Below are positions 12,973 through 23,490 of a DNA stretch of 64,000 bases, in pieces (the stretch's first letter is position 1; each line of letters starts with the position of its first letter). Source of the DNA: Eremomyces bilateralis CBS 781.70 (lineage: Eukaryota > Ascomycota > Dothideomycetes > Eremomycetales > Eremomycetaceae). A model generated the notes under the pieces. That model made no database searches. It was given only the letters and a program-made list of their open reading frames with translations, and was not told the origin of the DNA. Location of the stretch: contig NW_022985071.1 in the NCBI RefSeq assembly GCF_010015585.1, positions 1,227,097 to 1,291,096 of the forward strand. Reading direction: 5' to 3'. The position numbers and the translations under genes are program-made.

Positions 12973-14483
12973 TTATAACTTGCCCTCTTGCTTCCGCCCA
13001 CCGAATCCGAAGAGATAAGCTGACAAGATTATTAGCGACAGGCGGGCCGAAATGGACTGTGCAACACTTACCGGCAACTTTTCGCATCTGGATCTGCTCA
13101 CTACCTTCCGTGATCCTGTACCTCCGGTGATGTCTCCAGATATGCTCAAATGGCCTATGGCGACTGTACCCATTCCCACCATGGGTTTGGATCGCGAGGT
13201 CTGCGGCCTCGCAGCACAGCCGGTTGCCCCAGTAGTTGCACATGGACACTTTGTCGCTGATGCGCTTCTCGACCTCCGTATGGTGCATCCCGTCCATCTC
13301 CGTGGCCGTCTTCCGGATCAGCTGGCGCAACGCCTCCGCCTGCGTGGCCAGCTCGACCAGCGGGAATTGAATGCCCTGGTTGTGGGAGAGCGGGGTGCCG
13401 AACGGCTGGCGGGCGTTGGCGTAGGCGACGGACTCGCGGATGCAGAAGAGGGCAGCACCGAGAGAGGAGGCGGCTTGACGGATCCGGTTCTCGTGGACGA
13501 ATGCCTGGGCTACGGCAAGACCGTTTGTCGGGTCGCCGAGGATGGTGCTCTCCGGTACCCAGACATTATTGATGGAGACGGTAGCGTGGTCTGTGGGCAT
13601 GTTGAGAGTCCTGTGCGGTCGCATTAGTCCACTCTGCCCGTCGATGCGTTGGAGCAATGATACTTGAGATAAAAAGGGGGGCTTACCATTCATAGCTGAC
13701 GACGTCGAGACCCGGGGTGTGCCTCGGGACGATGAAGGCAGTGATGCCTCGCGCACTTCCATCCTTTCCACTCGTCCTCGCAAAGAGGATGCAATGCGTG
13801 CAGTGATGCATGCCCGTCTGCCACTTCTTCGCACCATCGATCCTCCAACCCTTGACACCGTTCCTCGTCTCCGGTACCGCCTTGGTTTCCATATGCGTGG
13901 CATCGCTGCCATGGTTCGGTTCGGTCAGGCCAAAGGTGGTCCTGAACTTCCCTTCCAGCCTGAGCTTGATGAATTCTTCCTTCTGCTGTGGCGATCCAAA
14001 GTCACGGAGCATGACGATGTCCGGGAAGTTGCCAACAACGCTGTGCTCGTTCTGGAGGTCGTTGAAGAGACCCAGACCCTTGGATGCCAGATACTCGCGG
14101 ATGACGCTCATCCACAGATTGCCGCCGCGTCCGCTGCCGTCGTTCTGGCCGCCATATTCGACGGGAAGATTTAGGCGGAAGAATCCCGCTTTGTCGGCAC
14201 GGTTCTTGGCCTCAACCAGCAGATCCTCCCACTCTTGGCGAGGAAGACCGCCGTTGTCCCAGTCGGTCCGGGCGTGCTCGCGGCGGTGGTCGAAGAAGCG
14301 CTCATTGTCGTCCTGAGCTTGGAGGGGCTTAATCTCGCGGTCGATGAACTCGTCGAGTTCGTCAATGAATTGGAGAAGCGGAGCCGGAAGGGAGAAGTTC
14401 ATGGTATTCTCGGGCTTGACCTTGGACGCCATGGTGGAAGAGGTGGTCAGGGAGGGGATGGTAATGGATTCGGATTTGGTCAT
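12973..14483 (-). CDS. Acyl-CoA dehydrogenase-like flavoprotein
   Basis: Minus-strand exons 13687-14483, 13072-13610 and 12973-13019 give 460 residues. The family oxidises acyl-CoA (or similar) with FAD. Visible features are the N-terminal helical domain (DNERFFDHRREHARTDW), the FAD/substrate segment TTFGLTEPNHGSDATHMET, and the C-terminal helical domain with QTHGGNGYSRHRPFEHIWRH and YRITEGSEQIQMRKVAAYL. The first ATG in frame is at 14483; a second start at 14432 (MASKVKPENT) gives 443 residues, closer to fungal relatives, and may be used. No clear targeting peptide or SKL-type peroxisome tail is seen (ends QEGKL). It converges on the MFS transporter and may belong to the same metabolic neighbourhood. 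Confidence 0.88.
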
Positions 14484-15082
14484 TGGAATTGATGTGATCC
14501 TACGGGGGATCGAATGGTAGTGGGTATCTATAGAAGGCAATTATGCTGAGGACTAAGTACCGTGAGATGAGAAGATGCATTGTGGACGTCGATATATTTG
14601 CATTCGGGTTGTTGTTACGAGATTACCTTGGTCTTTTGCGGTTACCGGAGCTTACAGATGCCGCCGTAGTTGCGGGGAGAACTTGCGGGGAAAGGAGAGA
14701 GACAAGGGAGTCAGGGAGTCCGTCCGGACTGCGAGTCAACATCATTACACATCCAGGCTAATTTGACACTCATCGCCGAAAATTGCCGTAGTTCCCGACT
14801 CGGATGCGTGCTTAGTTAAAATGGTCTGACAAGCTCACCATTGCGACATTGGGAGTGGTAATACATTGGAAAAGAAATATCGACACTTATATGGCGACTG
14901 GATGCGGTGGTTATGTTCAAAGCATCACACTACGATCCGCTAAACCCCTTACTTCTCCACATAGCTAGATCCATCCCACGAATGCAGATTGCAGTAGGGG
15001 TGACAACAATCGGTGATCCCTTCAAATAGGTACGTTCTGTGGCACTGCGCTTTACGAAAGCGGTCCCTCATCAACGAACGTT
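14484..15082 (-). other. Intergenic, promoter of acyl-CoA dehydrogenase and 3' side of WW gene
   Basis: No supported gene; short open frames only. Confidence 0.5.
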
Positions 15083-16175
15083 TTAATCGCCGCCCCCGCC
15101 GTCGTCGCCTCCAAAGTCTCCACCGCCATCCTCGTATCCATCCTCATACCCATCCTCGTGGGCATCACCAATTGCATCCCCAATCAACGCCCCACCGACC
15201 AGTCCCGCACCGAGACCTAGCGCAGCACCGCCGCCAGCTCCCATTCCTCTTCTCCTACCGCCGCCACCGTAGCCTCCGCCATACGGGAATCCACCATGCC
15301 CACCATGGGGACCGTAAGGCATGCCGTGGCCCTGATTATAGTAGCCGTGTTGTGGAGGGTAGCCGTATTGGCTTTGATGAGGACCTGGGTAGTATCCTCC
15401 GCCTCCTTGGTACCCTTGTCCTCCTGCGCCTATCGGGAGTTTGCCCTGGGCTTTCCCTAATAACTTCCCGAGGAGGCCACTCTTCCTCCCGGAACCTTTG
15501 TCGCTGACTGCACCATATTGTTGTGATGGATCGTAGGGACCTGCAGGGCCGGGAGAATGTGATGGTCCGCCATAGTTAGGCGCAGCGCCCTGAGGCCCAC
15601 CATTATAGTAGCTGTCGGATGCGCCTCGTCTCGCGTTTTCTTCTTCTTGGAGTTGTCGTGCAATACGCTCATCGTCGGATATATTGGGCTGACCGGATCC
15701 GGATGCCGACCCTGTGTTCTGAGGGCTGAATGGGTTGTTCGAGCCCAAACGGTCTCCCTTTTCCGGCCCAGATTGTCGGGGCGTGTCGTCGTACGCGGGG
15801 GGGGGAACTGGAACTGCGGATTCAGAGGCCGGAGGAGGGTAGATTGGCTCTGTGGGCCTTTCCCACTGTGACTGCTTTGTATAAATGTTCACGTAGAACC
15901 ATTCTTTGTAATGCTCTAGGCGCAACATCAGCGCTTAACTTTAGACAGAAAGCAACACGTGGAGCGCTATTGCTCAGGGATAAAGCCTACCATTCCATAT
16001 CGCCTTCCACCCTTCCGGAACCTTAATAGGGGGTGGTCCCTACGGATAGCGGGTTAGCCGAGCATTTGCACAGTAAGGGGCGCAGAGGAAAAGGCAGAAG
16101 AATTGGATGTGGGGTAAATCGCAGCCAGGTGAGTGAAGTCAGTCGTACCGGAGGCGGGGTAAAAGTTTCTGACAT
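15083..16175 (-). CDS. WW-domain glycine-rich protein (Wwm1-like)
   Basis: Minus-strand exons 16149-16175, 15991-16039 and 15083-15915 (302 aa). One WW domain spans about residues 12-45: VPEGWKAIWNEHYKEWFYVN then TKQSQWERP, with both signature Trp and the closing Pro. Such domains bind Pro-rich ligands. The middle (SDDERIARQLQEEENAR) looks like a short charged helix. The rest is Gly/Tyr/Pro-rich with a glycine-zipper-like run (GGGAALGLGAGLVGGALIGDAIGDA) and an acidic Gly/Asp tail. The layout recalls yeast Wwm1, which binds the metacaspase; equivalence is inferred. The 27-nt first exon (MSETFTPPP) is chosen because it restores frame and a Pro-rich lead into the WW domain. Confidence 0.85.
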
Positions 16176-17387
16176 CTATCGTCTGATAAGGAGATCTTGG
16201 CGAGAGACTCGTAGGTTCGAGTGGGATATAGGAGATGATTGTATAGGACTTAGTTATGGTATTCTGCGAAAGTAGACTTTGGGCACAGAGAAATGTGAGA
16301 TAGCTTGACAGTTGACACGATGCTCGGGATCTTATGGATCGTCTTTCATTGTGTCAGGGTCTAGGGGATGACGAGTTTGCCACTGGGAACGTGCGTGGAG
16401 AGATCGATGCATCCTCACGATTACTTTGAGGCTAGATTCCCGCACCGCCTGTACATACTAACTCATCATCATGTTATTTACCGGTCGACCACCTAAACCG
16501 GCAGAACCGGCAGAATACTCTTGATTAGAGGCGGTTGGGGGTTGTATCTACCTGTAAAGAGAGCCTCTTGCCCGTTTTGTTTGCGTAAGCTGTGGCTCAG
16601 CAAGGAAGTAAACGACAGCAGAGATGATACAGTTAGGTAGTAACATCACCATCGCCGGTGCTTTCTTTGCCATTGTACGCGTCCTGGAGTGGCCTGGGGT
16701 CTTCTGGTCATCCTTTCTCAGCCGCGTCACAGGCTCACAGCCACAAGTTGATTGCTGGGGCAGTGGGTACGGCCGTTCAGACAGTTCTCGGTTTCTCCAG
16801 CACTAGGGAGTAGGGAGGGAGGCCTCTTGATCTTTGAAGTAGTTTCTATTGTATCCCTGAAAACTTTCCTTGATTCCCGCACTGGAATTATCAAAAACCG
16901 GTCTGGATAGCAAAGTGTGAATTGGAATGAATGATTTCTTATTCCCTCTGGCCAATCGCTTCGGCCAATGTGGGGAGGTATAAATTGGTAAGTTATTTGC
17001 TCCGTGTGTTGGTGCTGGTGGTGTCCTGTGACGCTGGATCACGTGCATGCACACATTGATGAGCTTTCCGGTTGGAGATGGCAACGGTGGGCGAGAGGAC
17101 CCAAAGGTGCAGCTTTGATTGTGAGCTCCGCCGCGACTTCTTCCGAATCGAATTCGAGGCCTCACAGCATTAAAAAAAAGTTTCTCTACACGCTCTTGAT
17201 CCATTTGCGCGACGTCACTCCCTTCGATTCTCCTCGACACCCCATTGGGGCCCCGTTCACTATCGCGTATATACGTCCTTTGCGAGATCATCTTTATCAA
17301 TCGTTCCCAACCGCATTTCTCCGCTTGCCATCGCCATCGCTGCTCCTCGGAACCGCACTGATACTTCAGTGATACCATCGGCTCACA
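16176..17387. other. Divergent promoter region, WW gene and GGC1
   Basis: About 1.2 kb between divergent starts. No gene is supported. The 100 bases before GGC1 are C/T-rich on the plus strand, as in many well-expressed fungal genes. Confidence 0.45.
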
Positions 17388-18507
17388 ATGGCTCCTCGAC
17401 CTTCAGACATCGCGGCAAATGCTGCCGTCCAAGCTCCTGGATCCTCCACCAAAGAGTTTAGGAAGGAGAGCACGGTTGCTCGATTTAGCGGCGCGGGAAC
17501 TGCTGGTATCGCGGAATTGCTCGTCTTCCACCCTGTTAGTCGATACCGAACATGAGCAGTTACGAGTCGACGTATCCTTACCATTAGATAGGTCGACACA
17601 ATTGCGAAGCGATTGATGAGTAACTATGGAAAGGTGGGTTCCAGTTCCCTTCGGCGTTAAAGAAACAGTGGCTCATGGCGCTCCCTACAGATTACGTCCG
17701 CCGCGCAATTAAATACTGTCATCTTCAAAGACAAGGCCGCGGCCCCGATAGGATCGCGATACCTAAGCCTGTTCCCCGGATTTGGCTGGGCTGCATCATA
17801 TAAAATCCTCCAACGAATCTACAAGTACGGAGGTCAACCGTTTGCCCGCGACTATCTGGCGAAAAATTACGGCAACGATTTTGACCGGATCTTCGGCAAG
17901 GGCAACGGCAAGGCGATGATGCACGCGACTGCGGGCAGCTTGATCGGCATCGGAGAAATCGTCCTGTTGCCGTTGGACGTGTTGAAGATCAAGAAACAGA
18001 CCAACCCCGAGGCCTTCAGGGGGAGAGGAGTGTTTCGGATCATCGCTGACGAGGGCTTTGGTTTGTATCGCGGATGGGGCTGGACTGCTGCGAGGAATGC
18101 GCCTGGAAGCTTTGCTGTAAGTGAATTCCGATATGCTTGTGAGATATCAATGCTGAAAATCCCTCGCACAGCTCTTCGGCGGATCGGCCGCTGCCAAGGA
18201 GTACCTTTATAAACTCGAGGATTACAACACCGCTTCTTGGAGCCAAAACTTCGTCGCTTCTATCGCTGGTGCTTCTGCATCTTTGCTCGTCTCCGCTCCT
18301 CTGGACGTTATTAAGACAAGAATCCAAAATCGAAACTTCGACAACCCCGAAAGCGGATTCCGGATCTTGTCCAAGATGATACGACACGAAGGTCCTTCAG
18401 CATTCTTCAAGGGGTTGGTCCCTAAGTTGTTGATGACCGGACCGAAGCTTGTCTTCAGCTTCTGGTTGGCGCAAACGCTGATCCCAATGTTCAATAAGGT
18501 CGTGTGA
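17388..18507 (+). CDS. GGC1: Mitochondrial GTP/GDP carrier (Ggc1-type)
   Basis: Exons 17388-17534, 17592-17633, 17691-18116 and 18172-18507 encode 316 residues. Yeast Ggc1 exchanges GTP and GDP across the inner mitochondrial membrane and affects iron balance. Three mitochondrial-carrier repeats are visible: a degenerate HPVDTIAKRLMSNYGKITS, then LPLDVLKIKKQTNPE and APLDVIKTRIQNRNFDNPESG. The stretches YKYGGQPFA, GSLIGIGEIVLLPLDVLK, YRGWGWTAARNAPGSFALFGG and FKGLVPKLLMTGPKLVFSF match my memory of yeast Ggc1 almost word for word, so the assignment is firm. The N-terminus (~30 residues) is an unconserved Ala/Ser-rich extension. All introns are short and in phase. Confidence 0.95.
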
Positions 18508-19216
18508 TGAAATGGAAGGGAAATCATGGTGTCTTACGGCGTTGGAATCATGCGGATTTAGCATACTAGGCAGCCACGGCGTTACCTTCCATCGGATAGA
18601 CTTTTGGGTATTCCGTACATAGAACTCTCATTTACCGTGTAATTGCATGATAGATCCCGCTCCGTCTGTGGTTCATACTATGCGAACATTGTGCACACTA
18701 GGCATTCACTACAATGTCTTAGAAGATCCAAGCATGATGTGCCAACGTGACTTCGTGTCTTGGGGGAAGTTACACGTAACACCTGGGTACTGTTAGGCGG
18801 TTAGAATAATGCCTAGAACTACTGTAGGAAATACTGAGGTCTGAGATGCTGCCACTAATGAAGCGAGAGATCATCACATCACGTTCACATCCAAAGGAGT
18901 TGTGGCCCTGATGTTCCTGTTGTCATCTTTGTCATAAATGTCACCTCACCCCCAAATAGATCCGGAATAGGCTTAGCGTGACGTAGAGGGCCATGCCTCC
19001 AGCTCCGGCCAGTCGCTCACTCCTCAGAGACATGAAACCTGAACGAAGGCAACACAACGTCAAAGAATCTCGCACCTATCATCTACCCTCATTTCCTACG
19101 CACTTTACGTTTCACCGCTGACGTCTCTTCCTACATCTGATAACGATACCCAGTCCCGTCCTATACCCATCGTCGCCTGGCCCGTACGGTCGTGTTCTTC
19201 GTCCAGCGTCATCATC
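18508..19216 (+). other. Intergenic, GGC1 to YPT1
   Basis: No supported gene. A C/T-rich leader occupies about 19080-19215 before YPT1. Confidence 0.5.
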
Positions 19217-20299
19217 ATGAATCCAGAGTGGTATGTCGTTCACCATCCCTCAGCGCGATGCCCCAAGCTGCTCGAAATTCATCAGAGACAAGAGCGCTGA
19301 CTTGAACTTTAGAGTATTATCATCCTTTACGAGCCTTGACGCTTCCTATCCATCGGTCCAGAGACGGAACGTCCACTCCGCCATCTCCGATCCCCACAAC
19401 CGCGCAGCGCTCAGGTTCCATGATTCGGGAGGAACGACGATCTGACGATTCTGCCATAGATACGATTACCTCTTCAAGCTGCTGCTTATCGGAGACTCGG
19501 GCGTTGGAAAGTCATGCCTGCTCCTGCGATTTGCTGACGACACATACACGGAATCCTACATCTCCACCATTGGCGTCGACTTCGTGAGTCCCCCATTCTC
19601 TTCGTACTCGCCGTTTCAGTCGCTCGTTGCCGACAGGTCGAAGCATGTTGCAGCCGTATCACTGACTCCCGATGCAGAAAATCAGAACGATCGAACTCGA
19701 TGGCAAGACCGTGAAGCTACAGATTGTGAGTATCATCCCGTTGCCGAGCTCGTCTTTGTCATATGCGAAATCGTCCTCCCTGCCCTTTGTTGTCATCCTC
19801 CAGCTGACGGATCGCAGTGGGACACAGCGGGACAAGAACGCTTCCGCACCATCACGTCATCGTACTACCGCGGTGCTCACGGAATCTGCGTCGTCTACGA
19901 TGTCACGGATATGGATTCCTTCAACAACGTCAAGCAGTGGCTGCAAGAGATCGACCGATACGCCACCGAAGGCGTGAACAAGCTGCTCGTCGGAAACAAG
20001 AGCGACATGGCTGACAAGAAGGTCGTGGAATACACGGTCGCAAAGGTTTGACCCCTCTTGAAACACTGCCTAGTTTGACGGTATATTGATGCATACGTGT
20101 TCAGGAATTCGCCGACTCGCTCGGCATCCCCTTCCTTGAGACGTCCGCCAAGAACGCGTCCAACGTCGAGCAAGCCTTCCTGACAATGGCCCGCCAGATT
20201 AAAGAGCGGATGGGAACTACCGCCAACCAGAACAAGGAGAAGATCAACATCGGCCAAGGCCAGAGCGTCCAGAGCGGAAGCAATAACGGCTGCTGTTAA
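19217..20299 (+). CDS. YPT1: Rab GTPase Ypt1/Rab1
   Basis: Exons 19217-19227, 19460-19583, 19678-19725, 19818-20045 and 20105-20299 encode 201 residues. Ypt1 governs ER-to-Golgi and intra-Golgi vesicle tethering and early autophagy. All G boxes are present: GDSGVGKS (P-loop), the TIGVDF effector loop, WDTAGQE, NKSD and ETSAK. The C-terminal CC receives two geranylgeranyl groups. The start of the protein, [15 protein letters not shown], is invariant in this family and fixes the first splice: exon 1 is just 11 nt (ATGAATCCAGA) with donor GTGGTA, joined to 19460. Intron 1 is 232 nt, long for this gene. The hypervariable tail is Gln/Asn/Gly/Ser-rich. Confidence 0.97.
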
Positions 20300-21129
20300 G
20301 CGGTGTCCGATCAGTATGCCGCGCCCCTGCGGACGACAACACGCCGCAGATGGTCGTTGCACCGAAAGGGGACGCGGGGGAAAGGTAGAGAGCGTGGATG
20401 AGCAGCATGAGCATCGATAGGGCCGTCTCCTATAATACGCATTCATGCCATGCGGATGGATATGAGTGAAGGGATATTTTCGAAGGGGTCGGCGGGAGTT
20501 CTTAGGTTCGTGCCGAGCGTGTTTCGGCAGCCACTTGTCCGAGAGGGTTTCAGACAGTAGAATGTGCCGTTTTATCACGTCCAGTAGTCCTGCTCAACGG
20601 ATCGCGGTGATTGTCTCTTTGCTGTCGTCAGTGTTGGGCTTGTTTACTTGGGAATATATGTCAATTAGCAAGAATGTCAACTTTACGTTCTCACAATACG
20701 GCGATTAACCCACCATGAGATACTGTCCAAGTGTGCAATACTAGACACGCTGCTTTCGCTTTTAGCTCCAGCTGAGCTATACCACTCAGGAGCGGAGATG
20801 CTGTTTAGAACTCAGTTGCTGTAATAATATGCAGAGATTGGAATTAAGCGCTCCATTACAGGCCACGGACAATCCAAGGCATCCAATTTATCCTTTGCGG
20901 ATCCGTGGCACGTTGATATATTACCCTTGATCATATCATAGGGAGCAGGGAGTAATGTGACAGCGACCGATTCACCTCAGAAGAGTAACTCCAAATCATT
21001 TATCTGACATTAGGCCCATCGACCATCCAAAATTTTGATAGCCGTCCATTACATACTCCCGTTAAATTGCCTCAGTGCAACGATACCCAACGCTTGCATC
21101 CTCTGCATCATCCATTAGGCACCGGCCGA
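20300..21129. other. Convergent intergenic, YPT1 and polysaccharide deacetylase
   Basis: Probable 3' UTRs. No supported gene; a tRNA-like D-arm echo near 20765-20790 was rejected. Confidence 0.5.
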
Positions 21130-23490
21130 TTACAACGCCGGCGCATTCGGATCCTCCATACACTGATCCACACGCATCAACTGCTTGCCCGTCGCCTTCG
21201 CAATCTGAATAAACTGCCTCAGATATCCCACGGTGCTCGGGTACAGATAATGCAAGACGACCAAGTTCCCCCCCTTGGCCACGTCCCGGTTGAACGCATC
21301 GAGCTGCTTCTCCGGCGTCGACGTCTCCGCCCACAACCAGTCCTCGACGTCGACGCTCCAGTTGACAATGTACGGGCTATCGCTTCCCGTGGCCACGGCG
21401 AGCCGCTGGCGCATGCGGGCACCCTCGTTGCCAAATGGCGGGCGGAAGTACGGGGTGTCCAGCCCGTTGAGCTGCTCGGCGACGGCGGCGATATCCTCGT
21501 TGTATTCCCAGTCGATGGCGTTGTTGTCGGGAAGACCTTCCATCTTCGGGTGGGTGTAGCTATGCAGCGCGATCTGGTGGCCTTGGGACATCATTTCGTT
21601 GTAGACGTTGCTGAGGTTGGTGGACGCGTCTCGGAGCGGAGCACCAACGGTAAAGAACGTCACCTTGATGCCCTCTTCCTTAATGACGTTCATGACTTCC
21701 TGGGCGTACTCAGGTGAGCCGTCATCGATGGCAAAGGCAAATGAGTTGGGGCGCTTGCAGGCGAAGACGAGGTTGCCCGATGCCAGCTTGCTGGGGATGG
21801 TAAAGCCGGCAGGCACAGAGGGGACGATCTCGACTTTGGAGAAAGTGGTGGGCTCAGTGGTATACCATGCCTTCAATGAAACGCCTATGACACGACTCAG
21901 GTTGATGTTGAAGTGCGACATGGGAATATAGATGTCGCCGTTGCTTGCATACCGGGCCGCCTCGAGCGAGTCCCACGTTTCGGGGTACGGGGCAATCGCT
22001 TCGCTGCACTGAGAGTTATGTTGCTGCAGCGAGACGGTGAACTTGGTGGAGCCGCTGTACTTGACGTGAAGGTACGAGCCACTGTAGTCGGACAGATCCC
22101 TGCACGAAGCAGAAATCTGGGTATAGAATGAGTAGTCCGCATCGGTGGAGGTGATCTGGAGCTGCTTGGTGCCCCAATTCAAAGTCATTCCCTCATCCCC
22201 CCCATGCCAGAATCCAAGGGCGTTGCTGCCGGAGTTGGAGAACTCGTCGATGACAAGGGCTGCGGCAGTTCCCGATGGCGCAGGGACGGTCGCGGTAGGG
22301 CCACCGGGGTTGCTTGTGGTAGGAGGGACATATTCCGACCCAGTGCTGCCGCAGTAGAAGGACATAGGTCCGAAAGTGACGGCCTTGTTCACCGATCCAA
22401 AGAAGATGGTGGAGACCTTCGTTAGGTCCAAGCCCGAGAATTGGGAGAACGGGATCGTGTACAGCTTCTCCGTACCATCGAAGGTCCAGCCAAGCTGTTG
22501 GGTGGTCTGATAAGCGAACTGGGCGTCCTCACCACCGCAAGTGGAGGGAGACGAGAGTTCGATCCCGAAGGTGGTGCCAGAAGCAGCCTTGATACGAAGC
22601 GAGATTCCGCCATACACATTCTGAGTGTTGGTGCAGCCGGTCTTGCTGTAGAAATAGGAGTCCGTATTCTGGGGTGTCAGGGTTACGCGATTGTTGGCAA
22701 CGACAATAGACTGCATCGTTCCATCGTCACTAGTCGGCTCAATCATCGCATTATAGTACAAGAAGGTCAGTCGTGACTGGGAGGTCCAATCATCGATCAA
22801 CAGATTCTTGCACTGTCCTGTTGGCGAGGGAGTGGATGATGTAACCAACGTTGAGCTTGGCTGTTTTGTGGAGGTTGGCGGGATGACAGTATCAGATGAT
22901 TGTCCTCCACCGGCAGCGCAAACGAATTGAATGTTTCCGAGCTGCCAATTTGTGGTTGTGTCCGAGAAACCGGACCAGACGAAAGCCGTGATGGCATTGG
23001 CGTTCGCACCGGAGAAGGAACTTAAAGGAACAGTGACAGTCTGGGTTGAACCGGTAAGTCCGCTAACGAACGAGTATGCGCTGTTATATGAGCTGGCGGA
23101 GCAAGAGGTCTTAGATTGAACCTCAAGGGCGAGTGATCCACCTGCGGGCCCTTTGATCGAGAATGAAATGGCTTGGTGTCCATTAGTAGAGGCTGTCTGG
23201 CATGCGAAGGTCTCATAGAAATATGAGCCGGACTTTGGTTTGAACGTCAAAGTGCCACCGCTGGCGGAGATGGATGTCATGGATCCATCATCTTCATGTA
23301 CGATCAGCACTCCGATCTTTCCCCACAAATTGGGGCATAACCTACCGCTCGTCCATTCGTTCAATGAATTCGTGTTGGAAGACCAGTTGGAGAAATTATC
23401 GATTACGCGATTCGAACAGCTTTGGGCCGTGGATAGCTGGGTCTGGAGCAACAGAGCCGCCACAGCAGTGGCTATATAGCCAGACAACAT
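21130..23490 (-). CDS. Large secreted polysaccharide deacetylase (NodB/CE4) with three N-terminal modules
   Basis: A single-exon gene of 786 residues. The signal peptide is MLSGYIATAVAALLLQTQLS. The C-terminal ~200 residues are a NodB deacetylase: AFAIDDGSPEYAQ (motif 1 Asp pair), HQIALHSYTHPKM (metal His pair HSYTH) and PYFRPPFGNEG (motif 3), so chitin or a similar wall polysaccharide is the likely substrate. Before it lie three modules of about 160 residues: CSNRVIDNFSN..., CKNLLIDDWTS... and ALVIDEFSNSG..., each starting with an I-D-[DE]-[FW] strand and containing a YSFYT/SYFYE-type element. They look like related beta-sandwich, perhaps carbohydrate-binding, domains. Ser/Thr/Pro-rich linkers (PPTSTKQPSSTLVTSS) join modules 1-2 and 2-3. 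The ATG at 23490 is the first in frame. Confidence 0.9.
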   Translation of the reverse strand: MLSGYIATAVAALLLQTQLSTAQSCSNRVIDNFSNWSSNTNSLNEWTSGRLCPNLWGKIGVLIVHEDDGSMTSISASGGTLTFKPKSGSYFYETFACQTASTNGHQAISFSIKGPAGGSLALEVQSKTSCSASSYNSAYSFVSGLTGSTQTVTVPLSSFSGANANAITAFVWSGFSDTTTNWQLGNIQFVCAAGGGQSSDTVIPPTSTKQPSSTLVTSSTPSPTGQCKNLLIDDWTSQSRLTFLYYNAMIEPTSDDGTMQSIVVANNRVTLTPQNTDSYFYSKTGCTNTQNVYGGISLRIKAASGTTFGIELSSPSTCGGEDAQFAYQTTQQLGWTFDGTEKLYTIPFSQFSGLDLTKVSTIFFGSVNKAVTFGPMSFYCGSTGSEYVPPTTSNPGGPTATVPAPSGTAAALVIDEFSNSGSNALGFWHGGDEGMTLNWGTKQLQITSTDADYSFYTQISASCRDLSDYSGSYLHVKYSGSTKFTVSLQQHNSQCSEAIAPYPETWDSLEAARYASNGDIYIPMSHFNINLSRVIGVSLKAWYTTEPTTFSKVEIVPSVPAGFTIPSKLASGNLVFACKRPNSFAFAIDDGSPEYAQEVMNVIKEEGIKVTFFTVGAPLRDASTNLSNVYNEMMSQGHQIALHSYTHPKMEGLPDNNAIDWEYNEDIAAVAEQLNGLDTPYFRPPFGNEGARMRQRLAVATGSDSPYIVNWSVDVEDWLWAETSTPEKQLDAFNRDVAKGGNLVVLHYLYPSTVGYLRQFIQIAKATGKQLMRVDQCMEDPNAPAL

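Noticed and set aside
13052-13627. 191-codon plus-strand open frame
   Set aside because: Antisense shadow of the acyl-CoA dehydrogenase exon 2.
19895-20578. 227-codon minus-strand open frame
   Set aside because: Antisense to YPT1 exons; Arg/Pro-rich with no family signal.
20760-20795. Minus-strand stretch resembling a tRNA D-arm (TAGCTCAGCTGGAGC)
   Set aside because: No matching acceptor stem, anticodon arm or T-loop follows, so it is not a tRNA.
21067-21717. 216-codon plus-strand open frame
   Set aside because: Antisense shadow of the deacetylase gene, explained by its GC-rich third positions.
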